A DNA stretch of 64,000 nucleotides from Hyphomonas sp. (GCA_020638455.1 JACKIK010000003.1:496001-560000), one strand, 5' to 3'. Shown: positions 8,398 through 19,741, counted from the stretch's first letter. Made by a program: numbers and translations. Notes: generated by a model from the letters alone, not told the origin.

Positions 8398-9789
8398 GCT
8401 TTGCGCGGGCCGCTTCCGGAACATGCCTTTCAGCATCTTGCCGAGGTCGCCGATGCTGGCGCCGTTGACGGCCCCTGCCCGGTAGACGCGGACCGCTACC
8501 CAGAGCACGGCCAGCATGGTCACCGCCATCAGGCCCATCTGGGCGAGGACTTCCCACAGCGGCGGATCATGCGGCATGCGCAGGATCAGCAGGAAGGGCG
8601 TGAACACCGGCACCCAGGAGGCGATCTCAACAATGCGGGAGCCCGGATCCTGGAACGCGATGAAGATCGCAAACATGGGCAGCATGAGCAGGATCATCAT
8701 CGGGCTGAGCAGGGTCTGCGCTTCCTGGATCGTGTCGCAGAGAGATCCCAGCGCCATGAAGATGACGCCGTACATGATGTAGCCGAGCACAAAGCTGATC
8801 AGGCCGGGAAGCAGGATCTTCGGGCTCATCGCCGCCGCCATGAACGGTGACAGTACGCTCCCTGCTCCCGGCACCCGTGATGCCAGCACGGCAGAGCCGC
8901 CGAGCGCGAACATGCCCCACACCAGCATCATGGTGGAGGTAACGGCGAACACAGCCAGCAGCTTGCCTGCCAGCAATTCCCGCATCCGCACCGAGGTCAG
9001 CAGCGTGTCGAAGATCTTGTTCGAGCGCTCCTCGATCGTGCCCATCAGCAGGTACTGGATGATCGAGAAGATCATCAGCCACAGGAAATAGGCGAGGCCG
9101 CCGGCAACAAAGACCGGCGCGCGGTCCGCCAGCGTCACTTCGGCGCCGGCCGATTCCTGTTCCTCCGCAGAACGGATGCGGCGCGCAGGCACTTTCACTG
9201 CGCCGGCTTCAGCCGTATCGATGAAGTCCGTACTGAGCCCCGCGCCCGCCAGCGCCGTATCGCGGGCCAGTTGGCGCATGGCGTCCCGCGCGACATAGCG
9301 CAGCGTCTGGATGTTGACATCGTCGCTCCAGTATTCGAGCTCGCCGCCTTCGGATGACAGCACGAAGGCCGCGAACAGGGGCTTGTCGCCATCGGGGCCG
9401 GCAACCGTACGCTCGCCCAGCAGGTAGGGCCGCAGCCCATCGAGATCCGTCGCCGGCGCCGGCACTTCCACGAACTTCCGTTCCCGGATGGCCTTGATAT
9501 TGCCGGGTGCGCCCGCCTGCGCGGGAAGTTGCATGGTGTCGCTGAGCGCTTCGGCCTGGTCCTGCTCCTCAGCCTCGTCATGACGGAACTGCGCATTGAT
9601 TGCATCGGCATAGACATGGCCGGGTTCGATCACGGCATAGTAGCGCACAGGTGAGGATTGCGCCGCAAAGGCGGCGAACAGCGCTCCGACCCCCATGAAC
9701 ATCGGCACCGCCGCAAGGCTGAGCCAGAACCCCCAGGCTTTCACATAACCGAGGTAGTCGCGCCGGAAGATGAGAAAGATATTCCTCAC
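8374..9789 (-). CDS. ABC-2 type exporter permease (NatB-like)
   Basis: A 471-residue membrane permease. One helix at the N-terminus (about residues 20-42) is followed by a large extracytoplasmic region (roughly 50-230), then five or so helices clustered between residues 235 and 445. This is the layout of NatB/YhaP-type ABC-2 permeases. The motif EERSNKIFDTLLTSVRMRELLAGK after the second helix is typical. The start overlaps the stop of the ATPase gene upstream by 4 bp (ATGA), showing translational coupling. The substrate is unknown; sodium or drug export is known for relatives. The gene's 3' end is embedded in a shared terminator. Confidence 0.9.
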   Translation of the reverse strand: MRNIFLIFRRDYLGYVKAWGFWLSLAAVPMFMGVGALFAAFAAQSSPVRYYAVIEPGHVYADAINAQFRHDEAEEQDQAEALSDTMQLPAQAGAPGNIKAIRERKFVEVPAPATDLDGLRPYLLGERTVAGPDGDKPLFAAFVLSSEGGELEYWSDDVNIQTLRYVARDAMRQLARDTALAGAGLSTDFIDTAEAGAVKVPARRIRSAEEQESAGAEVTLADRAPVFVAGGLAYFLWLMIFSIIQYLLMGTIEERSNKIFDTLLTSVRMRELLAGKLLAVFAVTSTMMLVWGMFALGGSAVLASRVPGAGSVLSPFMAAAMSPKILLPGLISFVLGYIMYGVIFMALGSLCDTIQEAQTLLSPMMILLMLPMFAIFIAFQDPGSRIVEIASWVPVFTPFLLILRMPHDPPLWEVLAQMGLMAVTMLAVLWVAVRVYRAGAVNGASIGDLGKMLKGMFRKRPAQSKSPARSL

Positions 9790-10781
9790 GATGCCAGCGC
9801 CCCTTCCCGCAAAGCATGTTCCGTTTCGGCCGCGTCCAGCCTTGCGGCTTCGGCATCGCCGACCAGGGCGACGAACACATCGCGCAGGCGCGCTTCGTCC
9901 GGCGCGAAACCGGTAATCGGCGCCCCCGCCTCAATGGCCGCCCGCAGGGCGTCCTGCGGCCCCTGCCCCGGCTTCAGCGCAATCCGCCAGGCATCGCCAT
10001 GGCCGCGCGCGGCACTGCGGTGTGCCTCGAAGCCTTTTGGCAGGAGGGCTGCGGCGAGGTCGAACCCTTCTTCCACATCAAGACTGGCACCGCGATCGAG
10101 CTTGCCGAAGGCATCGGCCAGCGTGCCGTCGAACACCTTCCGTCCACGTGCCATCATCACGATACGGTCACACAGGCGCTCGGCATGTTCCATCACATGC
10201 GTCGAGAACAGGATCGTCGCGCCGCGGGCATGCTCGGTGCGGATAAGGTCTTCCAGACCCTGCTGGTTCACCGGATCGAGCCCGGAGAACGGCTCGTCGA
10301 GGATCAGGAAGTCCGGCCGGTGGGCGAGGGTCGCGAGGATCTGCACCTTCTGGGCCATGCCCTTGGAGAGTTTCGATACGCGGGTGGACCGGAACTCACC
10401 GAGCCCCGTCGTCTCCAGGAGTTCGTCCGCGCGGCCTCGGGCCTCGCGCGCCGACAACCCCTTGAGGCGGGCAAAATGGGTGATCGTGTCGCGCGCCGTC
10501 ATCTTCTTGTAGAGGCCACGCTCTTCCGGCAGGAAGCCGACACGCTTCAGCGACGCGATGTCGGGCGCGCGTCCGAACAGCCGCACCTCGCCCTCATCGG
10601 GCGGCACGACGCCCAGCGCCATCCGCAGGCTCGTCGACTTGCCCGCTCCGTTCGGTCCAAGGAAGCCGATGATCCGCCCGTCCGGCACGTCCAGCGACAG
10701 GCGGTCAACAGCCGTGAAGCTGCCATAGCGTTTGGTCACCTCAGTCAGGACGAGAGGAGATTCTGCCAATCGCTTCTCCAT
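9786..10781 (-). CDS. ABC exporter ATP-binding protein (NatA-like)
   Basis: A 331-residue ATPase that would power the adjacent ABC-2 permease. Walker A is GPNGAGKST, the signature reads LSKGMAQKVQ, and Walker B is FLILDEPFSGLD, followed by the H-loop in STHVMEHAE. About 100 extra residues follow the nucleotide-binding domain, as in NatA/YhaQ-like proteins with a DUF4162-type tail. I took the start at MEKRLAES because the domain begins just after it; an upstream in-frame ATG at 10856 would add 25 basic residues unlike the family. It overlaps the permease start by 4 bp. Confidence 0.92.
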   Translation of the reverse strand: MEKRLAESPLVLTEVTKRYGSFTAVDRLSLDVPDGRIIGFLGPNGAGKSTSLRMALGVVPPDEGEVRLFGRAPDIASLKRVGFLPEERGLYKKMTARDTITHFARLKGLSAREARGRADELLETTGLGEFRSTRVSKLSKGMAQKVQILATLAHRPDFLILDEPFSGLDPVNQQGLEDLIRTEHARGATILFSTHVMEHAERLCDRIVMMARGRKVFDGTLADAFGKLDRGASLDVEEGFDLAAALLPKGFEAHRSAARGHGDAWRIALKPGQGPQDALRAAIEAGAPITGFAPDEARLRDVFVALVGDAEAARLDAAETEHALREGALAS

Positions 10782-10886
10782 GGCACGGGTTTTCGTGCAT
10801 GCCTTTTGCGTTTGTCGATAAGGCTTCGTTTTCTTTGCCCTGATGTGCCTTGCCAACCCCTTAAAGGCGTCGCAGCATCAAATCCG

Positions 10887-11138
10887 ATGAAGACGAATAT
10901 TGGTTCCCACGCACCCGCCTGCCTCGGGCTCAGTGGCGCACCGCGATCCGGTCGGCCGCATGCGGAGACGGACGCAAGGCTGCTGGTCTTGGCGCGGATC
11001 GAAGCGGCGCTGGCCCGGATGGATGCGGGCCGCTACGGGCTGTGCGTTACGTGCGACGGGCGCATAGGGCTCGACCGCCTCGAAGCCGATCCGGCCGAGG
11101 CGGTGTGCGCATCCTGTATGCAGGAAAAGCCGGCCTGA
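10887..11138 (+). CDS. short TraR/DksA-type zinc-finger protein
   Basis: An 83-residue protein ending in a four-cysteine zinc finger, C53-V-T-C56 and C74-A-S-C77, with the MDAGRYGLCVTCDGRI context typical of the DksA/TraR C4 finger. It lacks the long coiled coil of full DksA, so it belongs to the short TraR-like class that can bind the secondary channel of RNA polymerase. Whether this one acts on polymerase is inference. It is divergent from the ABC operon (105 bp between starts) and converges on a cytochrome oxidase IV-like gene 7 bp away. Confidence 0.75.
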   Translation: MKTNIGSHAPACLGLSGAPRSGRPHAETDARLLVLARIEAALARMDAGRYGLCVTCDGRIGLDRLEADPAEAVCASCMQEKPA

Positions 11139-11145
11139 ACCGTCC

Positions 11146-11448
11146 TCAGATCAGGACGCCGAACAGCCAGATCATGAACTGGACGAACAGGCCGAGGATC
11201 AGCAGCAGCACCAGCGTTGCGAACCACCGCCCGCCCATCTTCAGCAAAAGGCCGGCACCGATGCCGACCACTGCCATGATGCCCAGCGACACGGCCCAGT
11301 GCAGGCCCAGCGGGATCGTCAGGATGGCATGGCCAAGGATGAGGAACAGCATAAGGCTGCCCCAGAGGGAAAACCTGATGAAGCCGTGCCAGGTGTCTTC
11401 CTGCGCATGGATGTCCATTTCGCCGTGATGGTATTCGCCAGCCGTCAT
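11146..11448 (-). CDS. aa3-type cytochrome c oxidase subunit IV-like protein
   Basis: A 100-residue membrane protein. The N-terminus, EYHHGEMDIHAQEDTWHGF, matches the bacterial aa3-type oxidase subunit IV family, and a helix follows (about 23-45). Bacterial subunit IV is usually 45-70 residues with one helix, whereas here two further hydrophobic segments follow (about 51-70 and 77-98), so this is an extended form. No other oxidase gene is nearby. It may be an accessory oxidase subunit or a protein that borrowed the N-terminal module. The 95 bp gap upstream, towards DUF1178, shows nothing I can assign. Confidence 0.7.
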   Translation of the reverse strand: MTAGEYHHGEMDIHAQEDTWHGFIRFSLWGSLMLFLILGHAILTIPLGLHWAVSLGIMAVVGIGAGLLLKMGGRWFATLVLLLILGLFVQFMIWLFGVLI

Positions 11449-11543
11449 GAAAGGCCTCTCCCCGTAAACCGCAAAATCAGTCGCTGTTGCCGTAATATCG
11501 AAGGTGCTGCAGGGGTCAAGCGCGGCAATACGCCGTCGCTGCC

Positions 11544-11984
11544 TCAGTTTACCGGTCCCTTGGGCTTCGGAACGGGCGGCGTGAAGGCCGGCGGCAGCGG
11601 TGCGGCAGGCACGCCTTCCTCCTTCAGCGCCTCGCGCTCCTCAGCCGTTGTTTCGCCCCAGATCGGCCGGTCGTCCTGCTCGCCATAGTACATCGAGCGG
11701 GCCTCGTCGGCGAAACTGTCGCCGACATAGTCGAAATTCTCGGCAACGTGCTGACGGGCCCTGGCCGCGAATTCCTGCATCAGCTTTTCCGGGACCGGCG
11801 GCTCATTACTGGCCCTTGTGCCCTTCACGGCCGGCGCCATGATCTGCTTTTCCACGCGCGACGATCCGCAATCCACACAACGCACGAGGCGCTTTGCCTT
11901 CTGCCCGTCATACGCGGTGGACGAGGCAAACCAGGCCTCGAATTCCGCCTCGCAGGCCTTGCAGTGGAGGGCATAGCGGATCAC
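11544..11984 (-). CDS. DUF1178 family protein
   Basis: A 146-residue soluble protein matching DUF1178. It opens with a zinc-ribbon-like pair of cysteine motifs, CKAC at residues 8-11 and CVDCGS near residue 36, with the FEAWFASSTAYDGQ segment between them. The middle contains VGDSFADEARSMYYGE and the tail is proline-rich. Function is unknown; the family commonly lies beside grxC and comF in Alphaproteobacteria, as it does here (12 bp after grxC). Some genomes have a nitrilase-like gene between them, which is missing here. Confidence 0.88.
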   Translation of the reverse strand: MIRYALHCKACEAEFEAWFASSTAYDGQKAKRLVRCVDCGSSRVEKQIMAPAVKGTRASNEPPVPEKLMQEFAARARQHVAENFDYVGDSFADEARSMYYGEQDDRPIWGETTAEEREALKEEGVPAAPLPPAFTPPVPKPKGPVN

Positions 11985-11996
11985 AGGCTGTCTCCG

Positions 11997-12278
11997 TCAG
12001 TGCGCCGCCAGCAGCGCGTCGAGTTTTCCGGCCCGCTCCAGCGCCATCATGTCATCGCAGCCGCCAATATGCGTGTCGCCGATGAAGATCTGCGGGAAGG
12101 TACGCCCGCCGTGCGCACGCTGAACCATTTCGGCCTTTTTCGCAGCGTTCATGCCGGCGTCGATCTCTTCAAAGTCCACTTTCTTATTGCGCAGCAGGGC
12201 AACTGCCCGGGTGCAATAGGGACAGAATGCCCGCGTGTAGATCGTCACCTTCGCCATCCGGCGCTCCTTTGGAATCAT
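11997..12278 (-). CDS. grxC: glutaredoxin 3
   Basis: A 93-residue glutaredoxin with the active site CPYC at residues 18-21 in a YTRAFCPYCTRAV context, the TFPQIFI cis-proline strand and the GGCDDMMAL glutathione-binding loop. It uses glutathione to reduce protein disulfides and mixed disulfides in the cytoplasm. It sits 9 bp after comF and 12 bp before DUF1178, so the three are almost certainly one transcript. All key residues are present and the length is normal. Confidence 0.95.
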   Translation of the reverse strand: MIPKERRMAKVTIYTRAFCPYCTRAVALLRNKKVDFEEIDAGMNAAKKAEMVQRAHGGRTFPQIFIGDTHIGGCDDMMALERAGKLDALLAAH

Positions 12279-12287
12279 TTCATGTGA

Positions 12288-13046
12288 CTATATGGTGACA
12301 TCGATTTCCCGGACAACGCGGGCCAGCACCAATACGTCGACTTGCCGCGCCCCTGCCTGTTTCAGGGCACGTACGCACGCGGCAAGGGTCGCGCCGGTCG
12401 TAAGCACGTCGTCGACCAGCAGCACGCGCTTGCCGGACACCCTTGCAGCGGCGCTTTTGCGGACGGCAAAGGCCCCGGCGACATTCCGCCGGCGGGCCCG
12501 CGCCGAAAGGCCGCCCTGCGTCGGTGTACGGCGCGTACGCTTCAGCGCATCCACCAGGACGGGCGTGCCGGACTGCCGGCCCACGGCGGTTGCCAGCCAG
12601 GCCGACTGGTTGAAGCCACGGCTGGCCAGCCGGACATAGTGCAGCGGCACCGGCACGATCACGTCCGCTTCTTCCAGCAGCGCAGCGCCAGACCGCGCCA
12701 TCCACGTGGCAAAGGTCTCGAGCCCGTCGCGCCGGCCCGACCGCTTCAGGTCCAGCACAAGACGGCGGGAGTCTGCGTCATAGACGAACGCCGCGCGCGC
12801 ACGCTGCCAGCGGGGCGGCCGGGCGATACAGGCGGCGCAGACCGTTCCCTCGCCCATATCCACGCTGTGTGGAGCGCCGCAGCGGTCACAGACAGCGCTG
12901 TCGAGGAAGCGGATACGGGTAAATTCCGCAGGCGTCAGGGGTCCCTTGCCGGCGCCGCGCTCCCGGCTGACGAGTGAACGCGGCGGCCAGACGAAGTCCG
13001 CGGCCTGGCGCAGAAAGGCCTTTGCCACCCGGCCCGGCTGGTCCAT
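12288..13046 (-). CDS. ComF-family phosphoribosyltransferase-like protein
   Basis: A 252-residue ComF-like protein. A zinc-binding region with CDRCGAPH and CAACIARPP comes first, then the fold's core strand VIVPVPLHYVRLASRGFNQS, and finally the PRPP-loop motif VLLVDDVLTTGATL. Family members are linked to DNA uptake or nucleotide salvage, but the reaction is not known. I set the start at the ATG encoding MDQPGRVAK, where similarity begins; an ATG at 13058 would overlap the start codon of the divergent methyltransferase. The first gene of a comF-grxC-DUF1178 run. Confidence 0.88.
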   Translation of the reverse strand: MDQPGRVAKAFLRQAADFVWPPRSLVSRERGAGKGPLTPAEFTRIRFLDSAVCDRCGAPHSVDMGEGTVCAACIARPPRWQRARAAFVYDADSRRLVLDLKRSGRRDGLETFATWMARSGAALLEEADVIVPVPLHYVRLASRGFNQSAWLATAVGRQSGTPVLVDALKRTRRTPTQGGLSARARRRNVAGAFAVRKSAAARVSGKRVLLVDDVLTTGATLAACVRALKQAGARQVDVLVLARVVREIDVTI

Positions 13047-13056
13047 ATCGCGCGCC

Positions 13057-13980
13057 ATGACGCCGCCTGGCTCTCCCCCTGCTCCGCCGCGCCTGTTCGA
13101 CCGTGCGCGTATTGCGCGCAACCGTGATCGTGCGGCCGCCACCTATGACGACTATGCGTTCCTGAAGGACCGTGTGTCGAGCGATCTCTGCGAGCGTCTT
13201 CTGGACACGGCCCATACGTTCGAACGCGGCCTGGACCTTGGCTGCCATGACGGCCGGCTGGCGCGATCGATCGCAGCGACCGGCCGGGCTGCCACGATGG
13301 AGGCAACCGACCTCTCCTCCGGCATGGTGGCACAGGCCGCCGCCGCGGGTCTCGCGGCCCGCGTGCTGAACGAAGAAGCTCCGGACCTGCCGCCCGCCGT
13401 CTACGACCTTGTCGTTTCCGCACTGTCCCTGCACTGGGTGAACGACCTGCCGGGCACGTTGGCGCGCCTGCGCGCAGCCATGAGGCCGGACGGCCTGTTC
13501 CTTGCCGCGATGTTCGGCGCGGGCACGCTGTCCGAACTGCGCAGCTGCCTGCTGGAAGCCGAAACCGAGTTGACCGGGGGGGCTGCGCCGCGCCTGTCGC
13601 CGCTGCCGGGCCTCCGCGACATGGCGAGCCTGATGCAGCGCGCCGGCTTTGCCCTGCCGGTCGCCGACCGGGACAGCGTTGTGGTGCGCTATCGCGACCC
13701 GGAGCGCCTGTTGTCGGACCTGAAAGGCATGGGCGAGCGGTCCGCCTTCATGCCCGGCGCGATCCGGCCCCTGCCCCGCCGCGTGCTGGAGCGCGCCAAG
13801 ACGCTGTATCGTGACCGGTTCGCCGATGCTGACGGCCGCGTGTGCGCAACGTTTGAAATCGTGCATGTGTCCGGCTGGGCGCCGGCGCCGGGGCAGCCGA
13901 AGCCTCTGAAGCCCGGCAGCGCGAAAGTCAGCCTCGCCAACGCAATTGGCAGGCCGAAGCCACCGGAAACATCCGGTTAG
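13057..13980 (+). CDS. SAM-dependent methyltransferase, NDUFAF5/BioC-like
   Basis: A 307-residue class I methyltransferase. The N-terminus (LFDRARIARNRDRAA) matches the NDUFAF5-type group. The SAM-binding motif I is LDLGCHDGRLAR, with an acidic residue in MEATDLSSGM, and LVVSALSLHWVNDLPG is the hallmark of the BioC/NDUFAF5 family. NDUFAF5 acts in respiratory complex I assembly; extending that role to this protein is inference. Its start codon lies only 10 bp from the start of the divergent comF gene, with no visible ribosome binding site, so the message may be leaderless or begin inside comF. Confidence 0.85.
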   Translation: MTPPGSPPAPPRLFDRARIARNRDRAAATYDDYAFLKDRVSSDLCERLLDTAHTFERGLDLGCHDGRLARSIAATGRAATMEATDLSSGMVAQAAAAGLAARVLNEEAPDLPPAVYDLVVSALSLHWVNDLPGTLARLRAAMRPDGLFLAAMFGAGTLSELRSCLLEAETELTGGAAPRLSPLPGLRDMASLMQRAGFALPVADRDSVVVRYRDPERLLSDLKGMGERSAFMPGAIRPLPRRVLERAKTLYRDRFADADGRVCATFEIVHVSGWAPAPGQPKPLKPGSAKVSLANAIGRPKPPETSG

Positions 13981-13988
13981 GCGATGCC

Positions 13989-14168
13989 TCAGCCGTTGAT
14001 GCTGCTGGCGACCGTATTCATGTGATTGTTGATGTTGACGCCGATCGAGGTGATCGAGCCGACGATGGCAATGGCGATCAGGCCAATCACGAGGGCGTAT
14101 TCAACTGCCGTCGCACCCCGCTCATCGGCGAGGAAACGCAACAGGTACTGGTCCTTGTGGGCGCGCAT
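13989..14168 (-). CDS. Flp/Fap-type IVb pilin
   Basis: A 59-residue prepilin of the tad/flp system. A short basic leader ends in DERG, followed by the mature start ATAVEYALVIGLIAIAIVG: cleavage after glycine, glutamate at +5, then a hydrophobic helix. I chose the ATG because GGAG lies 5 bp upstream; a GTG two codons earlier overlaps the mutT stop but would abut the GGAG. It is the last gene of a ppiC-argJ-mutT-flp run, far from any visible tad/cpa assembly gene, so it may be an orphan pilin served by a locus elsewhere. Confidence 0.9.
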   Translation of the reverse strand: MRAHKDQYLLRFLADERGATAVEYALVIGLIAIAIVGSITSIGVNINNHMNTVASSING

Positions 14169-14170
14169 GC

Positions 14171-14584
14171 TCACTCCATCATGGGCTTACCCGACAGCAC
14201 TTCGAACAGAGGCAGGTCTGCCGGAGGTGCCGGATAGTCAGACAGACGCGACGCAGGCACCCAGGCAATCGCTTGCCCCTCACGCGGATGCACGTCGCCA
14301 CGCCATGCATGACACTCGTATAATGGCATCAGCAGGTGAAAGTCCGGATAAGCGAAACTGGCGAATGTAACCGGCCTGAGATCGGATTCGTTAACCGTGA
14401 TCGCCAGTTCCTCAGCCAGTTCGCGCACCAGGGCCGCTTCCGGCGACTCGCCGGCCTCGACCTTGCCGCCCGGAAACTCCCACAATCCCGCGAGTTGCTT
14501 GCCTTCCGGCCGCCGGGCCAGGAGGATTTCGCCTTTGTCGTTGTACAGCGCGGCGGCAACCACCAGGACGAGCCGGCGGCTCAT
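14171..14584 (-). CDS. mutT: MutT-type Nudix (d)NTP pyrophosphohydrolase
   Basis: A 137-residue Nudix hydrolase that would remove 8-oxo-dGTP and similar oxidised nucleotides. The Nudix box is complete: GGKVEAGESPEAALVREL followed by AEEL, with the preceding LAGLWEFP motif typical of MutT. The C-terminal part carries YECHAWRGDVHPREGQAIAWVP. I set the start at MSRRLVLVV, whose ATG overlaps the argJ stop by 4 bp; a longer frame opens further upstream inside argJ but would encode only argJ antiframe residues. Translational coupling to argJ is likely. Confidence 0.92.
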   Translation of the reverse strand: MSRRLVLVVAAALYNDKGEILLARRPEGKQLAGLWEFPGGKVEAGESPEAALVRELAEELAITVNESDLRPVTFASFAYPDFHLLMPLYECHAWRGDVHPREGQAIAWVPASRLSDYPAPPADLPLFEVLSGKPMME

Positions 14585-15831
14585 GTCCGGTAGGCCCCGT
14601 TTATGTCGACATAGCCGTGCGTGAGGTCGCAGGTCCACATGGTCGCGGACTCGATCCCGGCGCCGACATCGACGCGGATCGTGAACTCGCGCCTGGCGAA
14701 GACCGCGCTTGCGGCCTCTTCGCTGTAGCCCGGCATGCGCGCGCCATCCCTGGCCACCTGCACATCGTCGAACCAGATGGCGAGCGCCTCGTCATCGATC
14801 GGCTCCATCGACTTGCCGACCGCCATGACGATCCGGCCCCAGTTCGCATCGCCTGCCGCCATCGCCGTCTTGATCAGTGGCGAATTGGCGATCTCGCGGG
14901 CGATGACGCGGGCGGAAAAATGCGAGAACGCCCCGGTCACTTCGATGGTCACGAATTTCTGCGCGCCTTCGCCATCCTTCACGACCAGCTGGGCGAGTTC
15001 GAGACAGACCGAGTGAAGGGCCATCGCAACGGCGTCGAGGCGCGGGTCGTCGCGGGAGACGATCGGCGCCATGCCGCTTGCTCCGGTCGCGAACACCATC
15101 AGCGTGTCGGATGTGGACGTGTCGCCATCGACCGTGATGCAGTTGAAGGTTTCGTCCGTGACTTCGGTCAGCACTTCCTGAAGCACGTCCGGCGCAATCG
15201 CGGCATCGGTGAACACATAGGCCAGCATGGTTGCCATGTTCGGCGCGATCATGCCGGACCCTTTGACAATCCCGGCGAAACTCACGGCCGTGCCGTCGAG
15301 GTCGAGCGTCGTGCCCGATGCCTTGGCGAAGGTGTCGGTGGTCATGAAGGCGCGGGTGGCGGCTTCCCAGTCGGGCGGGCCAAGGCGTGCGGCAAGTTCC
15401 GGAACGATCGAGCCGACGAAGTTCGGGTCCGCCAGCGGCTCGCCGATGACCCCGGTTGCAGCCAGGAAGCATTGCTGCTTCGGCACGCCGAGCGTTTCGC
15501 TCATGGCCTTCAGCGTCGCTTCGTTCTTCTCCCGCCCCTTCGGGCCGGTGAAGGCGTTGGAATTGCCGGAATTGGCAACCAGCGCGCGGGCCTGTCCCTT
15601 CCCTTCCTCCAGCGCTTCGCGGCACCACAGCACGTCGGCCGAGGCGGTGCGCGAGACGGTATAGACCCCGGCGCAGGTCGTGCCCGGATCGAAGACGAAC
15701 AGGAAGACATCGTCGCGCGTGACACCGCGCTTTGCATAAAAGCCGCGCGAGCCGGTCGCGGCGCGAACGCCCTTCACTTCAGGCAGGACGGGAAAGGCGG
15801 CGGGCGCAAAGGGCGACGGTGTCAGCTTCAA
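14581..15831 (-). CDS. argJ: ornithine acetyltransferase / N-acetylglutamate synthase
   Basis: A 416-residue bifunctional ArgJ, which transfers the acetyl group from N-acetylornithine to glutamate in arginine synthesis and may also make N-acetylglutamate from acetyl-CoA. The autocleavage site is visible as KGSGMIAPNMA-T201-ML; Thr201 becomes the nucleophile of the beta chain. The chain ends in the family tail LTHGYVDINGAYRT. It overlaps ppiC upstream and mutT downstream by 4 bp each, so these genes are tightly coupled. No other arg gene is near. Confidence 0.96.
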   Translation of the reverse strand: MKLTPSPFAPAAFPVLPEVKGVRAATGSRGFYAKRGVTRDDVFLFVFDPGTTCAGVYTVSRTASADVLWCREALEEGKGQARALVANSGNSNAFTGPKGREKNEATLKAMSETLGVPKQQCFLAATGVIGEPLADPNFVGSIVPELAARLGPPDWEAATRAFMTTDTFAKASGTTLDLDGTAVSFAGIVKGSGMIAPNMATMLAYVFTDAAIAPDVLQEVLTEVTDETFNCITVDGDTSTSDTLMVFATGASGMAPIVSRDDPRLDAVAMALHSVCLELAQLVVKDGEGAQKFVTIEVTGAFSHFSARVIAREIANSPLIKTAMAAGDANWGRIVMAVGKSMEPIDDEALAIWFDDVQVARDGARMPGYSEEAASAVFARREFTIRVDVGAGIESATMWTCDLTHGYVDINGAYRT

Positions 15832-16784
15832 AGTTCGGTTCCTGGTGGCTTCGGGGCAGGCGTCTCGTCCGGCGGACCGCCATCGCCCGTGTCGGGAAGC
15901 CTGTAAGGGGTTGCCGGCACGGCGTCGAGAGCCGGTTCGCCTTTTGCGATATGCGCCTCTGCCTTCAGGCGCCGGATCAGCTTTGCCATCTGCTCGAAGG
16001 TGAGGAAGGTGACGATTTCCGGGCGCATCTGGTCGCGCGTCTGCGGCGGCTTGGAGCGGCGGTCCTTGACCTTCAGGATATGCCAGCCGTCATCCGCCTT
16101 GAACGGCGGCGAAACCTCCCCGACGCCGGTATTGGCGATCACTTCCGGGAACGGTTCCGGCTCGTCATTCGGCGAGACATAGCCAAGACTGCCCTTCTCC
16201 ATGCGCGTGGCGCTGTCCTTGGAATGGCTGACCACGAGGCTCTCGAAATTCTCACCCGCCTGGATCCGGTCGAACAGCTGCTGCGCCTCCTCCTGCGTGT
16301 CGACCAGGATGTGCGCAACCAGCACCTGGTCGTCATCCTGCTGCAGGGCGACCTGCTCCTTGTACATCTTCTCGATGTCATCCTCGGTGACCTGCTCGGC
16401 CACGACGCTTTCGACCAGCAGGTTGCCGAGGATACGGTCACGCGCCCGCGCCAGCCGCCGCTGCGACGCCGGGTCCTTGTCCAGGCCCCGGCGCAGGGCC
16501 TCCTGCGCCATCAGCTTTTCCTCGACCAGCTGGTTCAGCACGGAATCATAGTCGGCATTGCCGGGGCCGATCTGCTGGCCGGCCGATACCAGGCCGCGGG
16601 CAACCGCTTCCAGTTCCACATCGCTGACATAGATCTTGTCGCCATTCACGGTTGCGGCGACCGCGCCGTCGACCATGACCGGGGTTTCGTCGGGCGGCGG
16701 CGCATTGCAGGCGCAAATCGAGAGAATCAGGGACGCGGCGACGAGGTGGCGGATTCCCGCCTTCTGGGCCATCAGATTCGGCAC
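15828..16784 (-). CDS. PpiC/parvulin-type peptidyl-prolyl isomerase lipoprotein
   Basis: A 318-residue exported foldase. A hydrophobic signal ends in a lipobox-like ICAC, then a SurA-N-like helical region (about 40-150), then a parvulin domain (about 155-255) with VLVAHILVDTQEEAQQ, GSLGYVSPNDEPEPF and the GWHILKVKDRR strand. The tail is proline-rich. It should help outer-membrane or periplasmic proteins to fold. The start is GTG: GGGAG lies 8 bp upstream of it, whereas the ATG four codons later is too far. It is divergent from secA, a fitting neighbour for an export chaperone. Confidence 0.88.
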   Translation of the reverse strand: MPNLMAQKAGIRHLVAASLILSICACNAPPPDETPVMVDGAVAATVNGDKIYVSDVELEAVARGLVSAGQQIGPGNADYDSVLNQLVEEKLMAQEALRRGLDKDPASQRRLARARDRILGNLLVESVVAEQVTEDDIEKMYKEQVALQQDDDQVLVAHILVDTQEEAQQLFDRIQAGENFESLVVSHSKDSATRMEKGSLGYVSPNDEPEPFPEVIANTGVGEVSPPFKADDGWHILKVKDRRSKPPQTRDQMRPEIVTFLTFEQMAKLIRRLKAEAHIAKGEPALDAVPATPYRLPDTGDGGPPDETPAPKPPGTEL

Positions 16785-16970
16785 GATTTACACTCCCGGC
16801 GGCTGAGGGCGCTGCATTGACACCCCTTTGCGGCGTTCTTAAGTCTCACCCGCGCGCCGGTCGAGAGGGTTCGGGCGGTGCAATCCGGTGGGAGACCCCG
16901 CGAATATCCTGTGGTGTAACCTGTCAGGATGAGTGTTTTCTCACCACAGACCTGATGGGTACTGCCTGAT

Positions 16971-19736
<2,766 letters not shown>

Positions 19737-19741
19737 ACGCA

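Noticed and set aside
16921..16958. Riboswitch or SecM-like element before secA
   Set aside because: Nested inverted repeats exist, but they are short (4-5 bp) and there is no arrest peptide ORF; only noted as possible leader structure.
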